A stretch of 34,985 nt of DNA from Tranquillimonas sp964472855 (GTDB lineage: Bacteria; Pseudomonadota; Alphaproteobacteria; Rhodobacterales; Rhodobacteraceae), in the NCBI GenBank assembly GCA_964472855.1, contig CAYYMJ010000030.1, positions 1-34,985 of the forward strand, read 5' to 3'. The translations under genes were made by a program, and so were the position numbers. Positions 7,976 through 17,111 of the stretch are shown one piece after another. Position 1 is the stretch's first letter, and each line of letters begins with the position of its first letter. The notes below the pieces were generated by a model. It worked only from the letters and a program-made list of their open reading frames with translations, ran no database searches and was not told the DNA's origin.

Positions 7976-8980
7976 ATGACCAACAGCTTTGCGGGCCTTG
8001 CAGACATTCGCGCGGCGCTGGCCGATCTTCCGGCGCCCGACCGCGGTGCTTTGGACGCCGCGCGCGCCCGCGACGCGGTTCTGACCAAGCCGGGCGGCGC
8101 GTTGGGGCGGCTGGAGGACATCGCCATCTGGATGGCTGGCTGGCAGGGACGCGCCCGCCCGGCCATTGACCGGCCGCAGATCGCCGTCTTTGCCGGCAAC
8201 CACGGCGTCGCGGCGCGTGGTGTTTCAGCGTTCCCGCCCGAGGTCACCGTGCAGATGGTGGCCAATTTCGAGGCCGGAGGCGCGGCGGTGAACCAGTTGG
8301 CCCGGGTCTTTGGCGCCACGATGACGGTGGTTCCGCTGGCGCTGGAGCGTCCGACGGCCGACTTTACCCAAGGCGCGGCCATGGCCGGGGCCGACTGTGC
8401 CGCCGCCTTCGGGGCCGGCTGGGACGCGGTCGACGCGCGCGCCGACCTGTTCGTGGCCGGCGAGATGGGTATCGGCAACACGACGGCCGCGGCTGCCATC
8501 GCCGGGGCGCTTTATGGCGGCGACTGGGTCGGGGCCGGCACCGGGGTGGCGGGTGATGCGCTGGAGGCCAAGCGCGCGGTCGTGGCCGCCGGCATCGCCC
8601 GCCATGCCGCGGGCGCCGATGCGGTTGATATCCTGTGCCGGTTGGGGGGGCGCGAGATTGCCGCCATGGCCGGGGCGATCACCCGGGCGCGGCATCTGCG
8701 CATCCCCGTGATCCTGGACGGGTTCATCTGCTGCGCCGCCGCCGCGGTGCTGCGTCAGACCAACCCCGCGGCGCTGGACCATTGCCTGGCCGGCCACCGT
8801 TCGGCCGAGCAGGCACATGCGCGCATGTTGCAGCAATTCGGAATGGCGCCGCTGTTGTCACTGGACCTGCGCCTTGGCGAAGGTTCGGGCGCGGCGCTGG
8901 CCATCGGCGTGATCAAGGGGGCGGTCGCCTGCCATTCCGGCATGGCCACCTTTGCCGAGGCCGGGGTGGCGGACGGCTGA
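7976..8980 (+). CDS. cobT: Nicotinate-nucleotide--dimethylbenzimidazole phosphoribosyltransferase
   Basis: A 334-residue CobT. It transfers phosphoribose from nicotinate mononucleotide to dimethylbenzimidazole and so makes alpha-ribazole phosphate for CobS. Visible family motifs are KPGGALGRLEDIAIWMAGWQ, FAGNHGVAARGVSAFP, GEMGIGNTTAAAAIAGAL and RLGEGSGAALA, the last holding the likely catalytic Glu (about residue 302). Two ATG codons are adjacent (7973 and 7976); GAGGA ends at 7970, so the second has the better spacing and is chosen. No cobalamin riboswitch fits in the short space to cobS. Confidence 0.94.
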   Translation: MTNSFAGLADIRAALADLPAPDRGALDAARARDAVLTKPGGALGRLEDIAIWMAGWQGRARPAIDRPQIAVFAGNHGVAARGVSAFPPEVTVQMVANFEAGGAAVNQLARVFGATMTVVPLALERPTADFTQGAAMAGADCAAAFGAGWDAVDARADLFVAGEMGIGNTTAAAAIAGALYGGDWVGAGTGVAGDALEAKRAVVAAGIARHAAGADAVDILCRLGGREIAAMAGAITRARHLRIPVILDGFICCAAAAVLRQTNPAALDHCLAGHRSAEQAHARMLQQFGMAPLLSLDLRLGEGSGAALAIGVIKGAVACHSGMATFAEAGVADG

Positions 8981-9030
8981 GGCGTTTCGCGTTTGACCTG
9001 AACCACGCAACGCTGGTTGCTGGAGCCAAC

Positions 9031-9103
9031 GCGGCAGGTGATGCCTTTCGCATCAAGTTGAGCGCCAGTCGCCGCAAGTGATGCCTTTTGGATCAAGTCA
9101 GCC
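9031..9103. repeat. Two-copy 40-bp tandem repeat between cobT and the antiporter gene
   Basis: The sequence around TGATGCCTTTCGCATCA (9039-9055) recurs exactly 40 bp later as TGATGCCTTTTGGATCA (9079-9095). The first copy is a perfect 6-bp inverted repeat (TGATGC/GCATCA); the second has one mismatch. It lies between the 3' ends of convergent genes. Confidence 0.7.
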
Positions 9104-9117
9104 ACGAAGCACCGTCG

Positions 9118-11028
9118 TCAGCCGCCCGGGCCACCGCTGCCGTTTTCGGCTGGGTTTTTAGGGCTTTTGGGGCTTTTTGCGCTGTCGGGGCCGCGCGGGT
9201 CGGCGAATTGCGACAAGAGCTGGGTTTCCAGTTCCTTGCTCAGCTCGGCGGCGCGATCGATGAAAGGCTGGTTCTTGAGGATCGGCACATCAGGCAGCCA
9301 CAAATCGGCCAGTTCGCGCAGGGCGGCACGGTCCATACGGAAAAAGACATGCTCCAGCTCGGACGCTTCAAAGTCGCTTAGCCCCATGTTTTCCAGCGCA
9401 TAGCGCCCGGCCCTGAGCGAGCTGTCGAACAGCTCGCGCACGATGTCGTCGGCGCCGGCCTGATCCAGCTGGTAAACATGCACCCGGTCGCGTGCCCGGG
9501 CGATGATGTGAAGGTCGGGATTGGCGCGGCGCGCGAAGCTGACCAGCCGGGTCGCGGCCGCCTTGTCATCAAGCGCCACCACCAGAACCCTGGCCCGCGA
9601 CAGCCCAGCCGCCTGCAACAGTTCCGGGCGGCTGGGGTCACCGAAAAAGCCCCTGAAACCGAACCGCCGCATCAGCTGGATGGTTTCAAGGTTATGGTCA
9701 ATCAGCGTGGTCCTGAAGCCGGCCGACTGCACCATGCGGTTGACCACCTGACCGAAGCGGCCAACCCCGGCGATGATGACCGGCTGCAGATCGTCGATCT
9801 CGTCGGGGGCCGGTCCGTCGCCATCCTGATCGAAGCGCCGCGTCAGATATTCCCACAGCATGAAGGCCAGCGGCGTCAGCAGCATCGACAAGGCAATGAC
9901 CATCAGCAACCGCTCGCCCAGCCAGTCGGGCAAGACGCGCTGCTGCAGCGAAAAGGCGGCCAGCACAAAGCCGAATTCGCCCGCCTGTGCCAGCCCCAGC
10001 GTGAACAGCCAGCGGTCACGCGGTTTCAGCCGGAACAGCAGCGCCAGCCCCCACAGCACCAGCCCCTTCAGCAACATCAGCCCCAGTGTCAGCCCAATCA
10101 GCGTCAGCGGCGCCCCGAAAAGGGTGTCAACGGCAATGCCCGCCCCGACGGTGATGAAGAACAGGCCCAGCAGCAGGCCCTTGAACGGTTCGATATTGCT
10201 TTCCAGTTCGTGACGAAATTCCGAGCTGGCCAGGACCACCCCGGCCAGAAATGTGCCCAGCGCCGGTGACAGGCCGACCAGTGTCATCAGAAAGGCGATG
10301 CCGATCACGATCAGCAGCGCCAGCGCGGTGTAAAGCTCGCGCAGCCGCGCGCCATGCACGAAATGAAACAGCGGCCGCACCATGAAGATGCCCAGCAATA
10401 CCACCAGCACCACGGCGGCCAGGGTCACCAGGGTCACCCCCCAGGCCGGCAGACCGGCGATCAGGCTGAACCCGGCTTCGCCATGCCCGGGCAATGATGG
10501 CGCCGCCGATGGCCCGGCAACGGCCAGCAGGGGCAAGAGCGCCAGCATCGGGATCACCGCGACATCCTGCGTCAGCAACACCGCGAACGAGGCACGCCCG
10601 CCCTCGGTCTGCATCAGCTTCCTTTCGTTCAGCGTCTGCAGCACGATTGCGGTCGAGGACAGGGCCAGGATCAAACCGACCGCCAGCGCGGTATCCGGCG
10701 GCTGACCCAGGCTGATCACCGCAACCGTGACCAGCGCGGTGGTCACCACAACCTGCGCGCCGCCAAGACCCAGAAGCGACTTGCGCATGTCCCACAGGGC
10801 CCGCGGTTCCAGCCCCAGCCCGATGAGAAACAGCATCATGACCACGCCGAACTCGGCAAATTGCCGCAATGGCCCGGACTCGGTTCCCACCAGCCCCAGC
10901 ACCGGCCCGATGACGATGCCGGCCAGCAGATACCCCAGCACCGACCCCAGCCCCAGACGCGCGGCCACCGGCACCGCGATCACCGTCGCGGCAAGATAAA
11001 CCGTGGCTTGCAACAGTAGCGTTTCCAT
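9118..11028 (-). CDS. CPA2 family cation:proton antiporter with TrkA-N domain (Kef-like)
   Basis: A 636-residue inner-membrane antiporter. Residues 1-395 hold about 12 hydrophobic segments of the Na+/H+ exchanger fold, with LLTQDVAVIP around 151-160 carrying the conserved membrane Asp155. A cytoplasmic TrkA-N/RCK domain starts near residue 415 with the Rossmann motif AGVGRFGQ (420-427) and Asp444 in TLIDHN. The final 20 residues are a low-complexity tail rich in Ser, Lys, Pro and Gly. The family moves potassium or sodium against protons and is gated by nucleotides or thiol adducts; which ion is used here is not visible. AGGAG precedes the ATG. It begins 7 bp after the Lrp-type gene and is probably co-transcribed with it. 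Confidence 0.88.
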   Translation of the reverse strand: METLLLQATVYLAATVIAVPVAARLGLGSVLGYLLAGIVIGPVLGLVGTESGPLRQFAEFGVVMMLFLIGLGLEPRALWDMRKSLLGLGGAQVVVTTALVTVAVISLGQPPDTALAVGLILALSSTAIVLQTLNERKLMQTEGGRASFAVLLTQDVAVIPMLALLPLLAVAGPSAAPSLPGHGEAGFSLIAGLPAWGVTLVTLAAVVLVVLLGIFMVRPLFHFVHGARLRELYTALALLIVIGIAFLMTLVGLSPALGTFLAGVVLASSEFRHELESNIEPFKGLLLGLFFITVGAGIAVDTLFGAPLTLIGLTLGLMLLKGLVLWGLALLFRLKPRDRWLFTLGLAQAGEFGFVLAAFSLQQRVLPDWLGERLLMVIALSMLLTPLAFMLWEYLTRRFDQDGDGPAPDEIDDLQPVIIAGVGRFGQVVNRMVQSAGFRTTLIDHNLETIQLMRRFGFRGFFGDPSRPELLQAAGLSRARVLVVALDDKAAATRLVSFARRANPDLHIIARARDRVHVYQLDQAGADDIVRELFDSSLRAGRYALENMGLSDFEASELEHVFFRMDRAALRELADLWLPDVPILKNQPFIDRAAELSKELETQLLSQFADPRGPDSAKSPKSPKNPAENGSGGPGG

Positions 11029-11035
11029 GGGGCTC

Positions 11036-11512
11036 CTAAATGGGAAGCGGCGCGTCGTCCTTGAACTGGTCCATCACGATCTGGCTTTGCACCCGCGCCA
11101 CCGCCGGATGCGGCAGCAGCACCTTGTGCAGCAGGTGGTTGAAGGCGGCCAGATCGGTGCAATAGACCCGCAGCAGGTGATCGGCCGCGCCAGTCAGGGT
11201 CCAGGCACTGGTGATCTCGCGACTATGCGCCACCAGCGCCGAAAAGCTGGCAATCAGCCCGGGGTCGTGGCTGGCCATCTCGACCTGCACAAAGGCCTGA
11301 ACCGACAGGCCCAGCCGCGCCGCCGACAGGCGGGCGGTATAGCCAGCGACCAGCCCCAGCCCCTCCAGCCGCTGGCGCCGCCGCCCGGCCTGGCTGGGCG
11401 ACAGGTTCAGCGCCGCGCCCAGATCTTGCGCCGTCAACTGGGCATCGCCCTGCAACAGCCCCAGCAGCCGCCGATCGGTGCCGTCCAGTCGCTGAGTGCG
11501 GTCTTCATGCAT
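11036..11512 (-). CDS. Lrp/AsnC family transcriptional regulator
   Basis: A 158-residue protein beginning MHEDRTQRLDGTDRRLLGLLQ. The N-terminal helix-turn-helix covers DAQLTAQDLGAALNLSPSQAGRRRQRLE, and the C-terminal half is the ligand-binding RAM domain, with TSAWTLTGAADHLLRVYCTD. The frame is open back to 11584, but the chosen ATG gives the usual Lrp/AsnC N-terminus. It is divergent from hpd with 122 bp between, and this pairing suggests it controls tyrosine degradation in response to an aromatic amino acid. That role is inferred from position and family only. Confidence 0.88.
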   Translation of the reverse strand: MHEDRTQRLDGTDRRLLGLLQGDAQLTAQDLGAALNLSPSQAGRRRQRLEGLGLVAGYTARLSAARLGLSVQAFVQVEMASHDPGLIASFSALVAHSREITSAWTLTGAADHLLRVYCTDLAAFNHLLHKVLLPHPAVARVQSQIVMDQFKDDAPLPI

Positions 11513-11634
11513 GATGGGCCCAGTTTTTGCACGAAGTCCGTGAACATTCAATGAAAAGGCCTCAAATTCGCGCAGAATTCGCACCCGGAACGCGATAATG
11601 TCGCAATCGCTGACCTAAAAAGGAGACCGCCGCA

Positions 11635-12738
11635 ATGGGCCCGTTCCCGCATCACGCCCCCAAGGCGACCATTTCCGCCGACAATCCCGCCGGCACCGAC
11701 GGCTTCGAATTCGTCGAATTTGCCCACCCGCACCCGCAGGAGCTGCGCGATCTCTTCACCCAGATGGGCTATGTCCTGACCGCGCGCCACAAGAGCCGCG
11801 ACATCGAGATCTGGCAGCAGGGCGACGTCACCTATGTGCTGAACGATGAAGCCGGCAGCCACGGGCGCAGCTTCGCCGACATGCACGGCCCCTCGGCCCC
11901 GTCCATGGCCTGGCGCGTGGTCGACAGCACCCACGCCTTCGACCACGCCGTCGCCCGCGGCGCCAAACCCTATACCGGCCCGGGCAAGCTCATCGACGTG
12001 CCGGCGATCCGCGGCATCGGCGGCTCGCTGATCTATTTCATCGACAACTACTATGAAACCTCGCCCTACAATGCCGCGTTCGACTGGCTGGGCGACGCAC
12101 ACCCCGCGGGCCTGGGCTTTTACTACCTCGATCACCTGACCCACAATGTCCACAAGGGCAACATGGACACGTGGTTCCGTTTCTACGGCGACCTGTTCAA
12201 TTTCCGCGAGATCCGCTTCTTCGATATCCAGGGCAAGCACACCGGGCTTCTCAGCCGGGCCCTGACCTCGCCCTGCGGCCGCATCCGCATTCCCATCAAC
12301 GAAGACCGCGGCGAAACCGGGCAGATCGTTTCCTATCTGCGCAAGTATCGCGGCGAGGGCATCCAGCACATCGCGGTCGGCACAGAAGATATCTATGCCG
12401 CGACCGACGCCATCGCCGACCGCGGCATCCGCTTCATGCCAGGGCCGAACGCGGCCTATTACCAGCAATCGCTACAGCGTGTCCCGGGGCACAGCGAGCC
12501 CCTCGACCGCATGCAGCGGCACGGCATCCTGATCGACGGCGAAGGCGTGGTGGACGGCGGCGAAACCCGTATCCTGTTGCAGATATTCTCCAAGACCGTG
12601 ATCGGCCCGATCTTCTTCGAATTCATCCAGCGCAAGGGCGACGACGGCTTTGGCGAGGGCAATTTCAAGGCGCTGTTCGAATCGATCGAGGCTGAACAGA
12701 TCGCCACCGGAGAAATCGTCGCCGACCCCGCCGCCTGA
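11635..12738 (+). CDS. hpd: 4-hydroxyphenylpyruvate dioxygenase
   Basis: A 367-residue non-heme iron dioxygenase that turns 4-hydroxyphenylpyruvate into homogentisate, the second step of tyrosine breakdown. The iron ligands are probably His167 (in DHLTHNVHKG), His245 (GIQHIAVGT) and Glu329 (IFFEFIQRKGDDGFGEGNF); positions and spacing agree with Pseudomonas HPPD (161, 240, 322). AAGGAG (11620-11625) lies 9 bp before the ATG. The neighbouring divergent Lrp-type gene is the likely regulator. Confidence 0.95.
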   Translation: MGPFPHHAPKATISADNPAGTDGFEFVEFAHPHPQELRDLFTQMGYVLTARHKSRDIEIWQQGDVTYVLNDEAGSHGRSFADMHGPSAPSMAWRVVDSTHAFDHAVARGAKPYTGPGKLIDVPAIRGIGGSLIYFIDNYYETSPYNAAFDWLGDAHPAGLGFYYLDHLTHNVHKGNMDTWFRFYGDLFNFREIRFFDIQGKHTGLLSRALTSPCGRIRIPINEDRGETGQIVSYLRKYRGEGIQHIAVGTEDIYAATDAIADRGIRFMPGPNAAYYQQSLQRVPGHSEPLDRMQRHGILIDGEGVVDGGETRILLQIFSKTVIGPIFFEFIQRKGDDGFGEGNFKALFESIEAEQIATGEIVADPAA

Positions 12739-12753
12739 TCGGCACCGAACCGG

Positions 12754-12802
12754 CCTACTTCTGTCCGAAAATATCCCGGGGGCGCGGGGGCTGGCCCCCG
12801 CG
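12754..12802 (-). terminator. Dispersed element (copy B, inverted) and hairpin after hpd
   Basis: Bases 12754-12782 are the reverse complement of the 29-bp element at 7104-7132 with one mismatch. Next to it, CGCGGGGGC (12783-12791) pairs with GCCCCCGCG (12794-12802) over a 2-base loop. It sits between convergent hpd and the 1141-residue protein gene, so it may terminate both. Confidence 0.6.
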
Positions 12803-12814
12803 TCGGGCCGCGCG

Positions 12815-15800
12815 TCAGGCGCGCGGCATCTCCAGCAGGATGCTGCGCCCCGACTTGACATAGCGCAGGCCGTCGTCGCCGATGCTGGCCACCCGGCCGC
12901 CGTCGATGGCGTCGCCAACCCCGACCCTGACGAAATCGCCGCCGGGCAGGCGCACCAGCGCCTTGAGATCGCCCACAGGCCCGAAGACGCCGATCAGGCT
13001 GACTCGGCCCATGGCCAGCGCGTTGCGGTTGGTGGCCAGCCGGGCCACCGAGGCGGTGGTCGGCTGGGTCGGCGGCGCGACCTCGTGGGCCGCCGCCACG
13101 GGACCCGACCCGAAAGTGGCCTCGATCTGCCGGGCAAAATCGGCCGGGCGCGGGGGCGGACTGTATGAGGCGGTCACCACGAATGCGCTGGCGTCGGCGT
13201 CGGCGGGTTCGGTCCGGGCCAGGTCTGTGGTCCCGGCGGCCGGGCGCGCGGCTGGCCGCACCGGTGGCTGAACCACCGGCGTGGCGTCGGTGGCAACGCT
13301 CGACGGGCGGGTCAGGGGCCGGGCCGCGGCATCGTCAGCGGAACCGGCACCGGCGGCGTCCGCCGTCGCCTCGGCAATGGCGTTTTCGACCCGGTCGCCC
13401 AGGGCTGCCGCCGTATCGTCGGCGCCAAGCGCCACGTCGGTTGTCAGGTTGGCCGGCGGACCATCCAGGCTGGTTTCGTCCTGTGCGCCCGGCGGCGCCG
13501 GGCGCGGCAGCGGCCGCAGGGCGGGCAAATCGCCCGGATTGATGCGCACGCCCGTGGCGCTGACCAGTGTGAACCGTGGCCGCGCCGGCGGCAGCAGCGG
13601 CGGCGGCCCCTCGGTCACCCGCACACCGTCGCCTGTCAGACCGCCGGTGCCGGTGCCGGCCGGGGTCGGTGGTGCCAGCGGGTCGGGGGGTGCCAGGTCG
13701 GCGGCCGCAGGCGCGGCGGGCAGGGCGCTGGCCAGGCCGGTCGCGACCCGCGGGTCCAGCGACGCGAGCCGCAAATCGTCGATACGCCCGCCTGGGGGCA
13801 AAGCCGGCGCCTCGGGCGGGATCAGCCAGATGCCGATACTGGCATAGCGCGCCACCGCGTCCGGCCGCGACGCCGGGGTTGGCAGGGGTTGGGCGGTCAC
13901 CGGGGTTGCCGGCACCGTGTCGGGCGCAGGGGCATCGGCCTGACCCGGCGTGGCCACGTCCAGCGGCCCCTCGGCACCGCGGCCCAGGGCCGGTGCGGCG
14001 GCCTCGGCCCCGGGCTGGGCCAAAAGGCCAATGTCGCTTTGCGGACGCTCGGGCGCCGACAGACCCGGGGGCAATTCCACCGCGCCGATGGTTTCGTCCA
14101 GCAGCGCCACCTCGGGACCGGCCGGCGCGCCCTCGGCACTGGAAGCCTCGATCTCGGACGGAACCGCGAGGGTGTCGCCGGCGCCGTCGTCGGCCAGACC
14201 CAGTGTCTCGATCGGCGCGCCAAGAATGGGCGCGCTGTCGTCGAGAGGTGTCGGTGCAGTCCCAGTCGCCGTCACGGTCGCCGTCCCGGTTGCAGTCCCG
14301 GTCGCGGGCGCCTCGGGCACCGGCAAAACCTCGACGGTCGGGCTCAACAGCGCCGCCGTGCTGGTGGCGTCGCCCAGCGTGGCGCTTGAGCGGCCCAGCA
14401 GCAGATAGCTGGCCCAGACCGCGACGGCCAGAAACAGGGCCACGGCCACCATCAGCAAAAGCGGCATGATCGAGCGTTCGGCGCGTGCCCGGCCACGCGC
14501 GCCGAACACGGTCATGTTGTCGGCTTCCTGCATGGCCCGGGCCCGGGCCTGCCGCGCCTCGGCCAAGGCCCGCGCCGTCGGAACCTTGGGCGCGTGGCGT
14601 TGCAGCCCGGCGGTGGCCGATCGGGCCACGGCGCGCATGTCGCCCCGGGGCGGCTTGGGCGGCTTGGGCGACGCGGCGGCCGGGTCCGTCGCTGGTGTTG
14701 GCGCGGCGGGCGCCGCTGCCGGGGCATCGGCAGGCGTGGGCGTGTCCGGGGCGGCGGCGTCGGTGACTTTCGGCTCGGCCCGGCCGTGGCGGGCGCCACG
14801 TTCGCTCAGTGGCTGGCCGCCGTCGGGCACGCTCGAGATGCGGGCCATGATCCGCGACAGGCGATTTTCGGCGGCCGGGCTTGGTATTCCGGCCGGCGCG
14901 GGCGCGGCATCACCGTCGGGCTGCGAGGCCGGGTGCCGGTCGGCAAGGCCGCGATGCGCGAAAGACACGGCGCCGGTCTCGGCCACGGACTTGTCCGGCC
15001 CGGCCCGGCGCGAGGTGAAACCGGCGCCCGGTGCGGCGGCGGTCATCGCAGGCTCGGACGGGGCGGCAGCACCGGCAGTTCTGGCGGCCACGGGTTCGTG
15101 CCGGAAGGCCGGCGCGGCATCGGCCGTCTTCGCCGCCGGGGCCGCGTCGGTCCCGACGCCGCCGGCCGGTCGATCCGGGACTGACAGGGACATGCGGCCC
15201 GGGCGCCGGACCGGTTCGGCGGCGCGGTCCGCGCGCGACCGGAATGTCCCGCCCGCTGCCTTGGCCGGTCGCGCGGTCCCGGATGGGTCGTCGCTGGTGT
15301 CCGCCGCCGCCGTCGCGACACTTTGCGCGTCGTCGGGCTGGTCAGGGGGGGCGGCCTTTTCCGGCGCTGGTGTCTTGCCAGCCTTGCGCTTTCCGGCCCG
15401 GCTGGAAAACCGGTCGGCCGGTGTCGGCGCAGCGACAGGCGCATCCGATTCCTTTTCGGGCGCGGCATGTGTCACGTCAGCGGGGGCCGGCCCGGTGTCT
15501 GCAACCGCGGCGGTCGCGTCGCATGGGCCGGTCTCGGCGCGCGCGGGCTCGGGCGTCGGCTCGGGCTCGGGCACCTGTGCCGGGGCAATGGCGGGGGCCG
15601 CGTCTTCGGCGGCGGGCGCTTTGGCCGGCGCGGGCGCGGGCGCGACAGGCCCGGTCGCGTCCACCGGCGCGGCGGGCTCTTCGACGGCATCGAGATCGGC
15701 CATGGTCATCGCCGGCGGCGCCGGCGGGTCGGGCCATGGCGCGCCGCTGGCCCGGGCCTCGGCCAGTTTCGTGCGCCCGAAATTCGGCGTGCCGCGAAAG

Positions 15801-16240
15801 GCGCCGTCGCGCGGCGTGGTCGAGAACTGAACCGGGTTAAACCCGTAGCGAACCGCGAAACCTTCAGCCTCTTCAAGGGTTTCGCGGGCAACGGCGGCGA
15901 CCAGTGCTTCGTCGTTCTGGGCCCGCCAGTCATAGACAAGCTGGTCCACCGAATAGGGCGTCATCCCGTCCAGTGCCCGGCGCACGGTGTCGTCGCGGGC
16001 CTCGCGGTCCGGGCCGTTGGCCGGCACGCGGGTATACAGAACCTCGCTGGCCGGGATCAGCAGGATGGTCCGAACCGGGCCCTTGGCGTGGCGCCGGGCC
16101 CGTTCATAGAGGTCATGGATACGGAAATCGAAGTCTGGATCGTCCAGATCGACGCTGCCCAATTCGGTCCGGGCCCCGCCCGCGACATGGACAAGGCGTA
16201 TTCCGGTGTGCGTGAGGTCAAGAGCGAATTGCGGCTTCAT
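12815..16240 (-). CDS. Large single-pass membrane protein with PilM/GspL-like N-terminus and PilP/GspC-like C-terminus
   Basis: An 1141-residue protein. Residues 1 to about 160 (MKPQFALDLTHTGIRLVHVAG, later ILLIPASEVLYTRVP and YSVDQLVYDW) resemble the actin-like cytoplasmic domain of PilM/GspL. A long disordered Ala/Pro-rich stretch follows, then a single membrane segment at about 592-614 (MPLLLMVAVALFLAVAVWASYLLL), a second long Ala/Pro-rich stretch, and a folded C-terminus from about 1070 (MGRVSLIGVFGPVGDLKALV, then VRVGVGDAIDGGRVASIGDD) resembling the PilP/GspC homology region. In type II secretion and type IV pili these domains belong to separate inner-membrane proteins. Similar long proteins occur in Rhodobacteraceae as hypotheticals. 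No pilin or secretin gene is near. The start codon is clear, with only a weak ribosome binding site. Confidence 0.7.
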   Translation of the reverse strand: MKPQFALDLTHTGIRLVHVAGGARTELGSVDLDDPDFDFRIHDLYERARRHAKGPVRTILLIPASEVLYTRVPANGPDREARDDTVRRALDGMTPYSVDQLVYDWRAQNDEALVAAVARETLEEAEGFAVRYGFNPVQFSTTPRDGAFRGTPNFGRTKLAEARASGAPWPDPPAPPAMTMADLDAVEEPAAPVDATGPVAPAPAPAKAPAAEDAAPAIAPAQVPEPEPTPEPARAETGPCDATAAVADTGPAPADVTHAAPEKESDAPVAAPTPADRFSSRAGKRKAGKTPAPEKAAPPDQPDDAQSVATAAADTSDDPSGTARPAKAAGGTFRSRADRAAEPVRRPGRMSLSVPDRPAGGVGTDAAPAAKTADAAPAFRHEPVAARTAGAAAPSEPAMTAAAPGAGFTSRRAGPDKSVAETGAVSFAHRGLADRHPASQPDGDAAPAPAGIPSPAAENRLSRIMARISSVPDGGQPLSERGARHGRAEPKVTDAAAPDTPTPADAPAAAPAAPTPATDPAAASPKPPKPPRGDMRAVARSATAGLQRHAPKVPTARALAEARQARARAMQEADNMTVFGARGRARAERSIMPLLLMVAVALFLAVAVWASYLLLGRSSATLGDATSTAALLSPTVEVLPVPEAPATGTATGTATVTATGTAPTPLDDSAPILGAPIETLGLADDGAGDTLAVPSEIEASSAEGAPAGPEVALLDETIGAVELPPGLSAPERPQSDIGLLAQPGAEAAAPALGRGAEGPLDVATPGQADAPAPDTVPATPVTAQPLPTPASRPDAVARYASIGIWLIPPEAPALPPGGRIDDLRLASLDPRVATGLASALPAAPAAADLAPPDPLAPPTPAGTGTGGLTGDGVRVTEGPPPLLPPARPRFTLVSATGVRINPGDLPALRPLPRPAPPGAQDETSLDGPPANLTTDVALGADDTAAALGDRVENAIAEATADAAGAGSADDAAARPLTRPSSVATDATPVVQPPVRPAARPAAGTTDLARTEPADADASAFVVTASYSPPPRPADFARQIEATFGSGPVAAAHEVAPPTQPTTASVARLATNRNALAMGRVSLIGVFGPVGDLKALVRLPGGDFVRVGVGDAIDGGRVASIGDDGLRYVKSGRSILLEMPRA

Positions 16241-16389
16241 CTCGTCGGTCTATCATCAGTGCCGGCACATCCCAGCGCGGCGGCGGTTTTGTTGGTGACT
16301 ACAGCAGCTTTCCGCTGAGGGAAACTAATGACCAACCACAGCTTCGGCAAGCGGGTCGATGCAGCGTTATCAGCGAGGGGGAGCGCGCG

Positions 16390-17091
16390 ATGAACACAAC
16401 AGTCAAACTGGTGGCGGCACTGGTCGCCGCATTGGCGCTGGCTTGGCCGGCGGCCGCGCAGGACGGTGGGCGCATTTCGGTCGTCGGGGCAGGGTCGGTT
16501 GCGGTCAAACCCGATATCGCGCGGCTGACGGTCGGGGCGCTGGCGCGCGAACCCACCGCCGCACGCGCCACGGCCGCGCTTTCGCAGCGGTTGGCGGGTA
16601 TTCTCGGCGCGCTGGCCCGCGCCGGTGTCGCCGACGACGACGTGCAGACCGGCCGGCTGGATGTGGGGCCGGTGCACTTGGGCAGCAGTTCGGGCAACCA
16701 GCCCGAGATCTCGGGCTACGAGGCCATGTCGCAATTGGTGGTGACGGTGCGCGATCTGGGCCGGCTGGGGGTGCTGATCGACCTTGTCATCGACAGTGGC
16801 GCCAACCAGATGGGCGGGATCGGCTTTGACACCAGCACCCCCGGCCCGGCGCTGGACCGGGCGCGGACGCTGGCGGTTCAGGACGCGCGGCACAAGGCCG
16901 AGGTCTTTGCCAACGCCGCCGGGGCCAGCCTGGGGCCAATCGTCACGATGCGGGCCGGTGGCGGCAACGGCGGGCCGCTGTTCATGGCCCAGGCGGCGTC
17001 GCTGCGCGGCGCCATGCCGGTTGCGCAAGGCCGGATCAGCATCAGCGCCGAGATCGAGATCGAGTGGCGCCTGGCGCCGGGCGGCGGCTGA
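16390..17091 (+). CDS. SIMPL-domain (DUF541) periplasmic protein
   Basis: A 233-residue protein with a signal peptide (residues 1-23, ending PAAAQ). The mature part has the SIMPL/DUF541 signature: ISVVGAGSVAVKPDIARLTVG near the N-terminus, then VQTGRLDVGPVH, and a C-terminal RARTLAVQDARHKAEVFANAAGASLG. Members include the E. coli periplasmic protein YggE, linked to oxidative stress; the biochemical role is unknown. GAGGGGGAG precedes the ATG at good spacing. It is divergent from the large PilM/PilP-like gene. Confidence 0.88.
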   Translation: MNTTVKLVAALVAALALAWPAAAQDGGRISVVGAGSVAVKPDIARLTVGALAREPTAARATAALSQRLAGILGALARAGVADDDVQTGRLDVGPVHLGSSSGNQPEISGYEAMSQLVVTVRDLGRLGVLIDLVIDSGANQMGGIGFDTSTPGPALDRARTLAVQDARHKAEVFANAAGASLGPIVTMRAGGGNGGPLFMAQAASLRGAMPVAQGRISISAEIEIEWRLAPGGG

Positions 17092-17111
17092 CACCTCCGC
17101 CCGGCCCGGGT

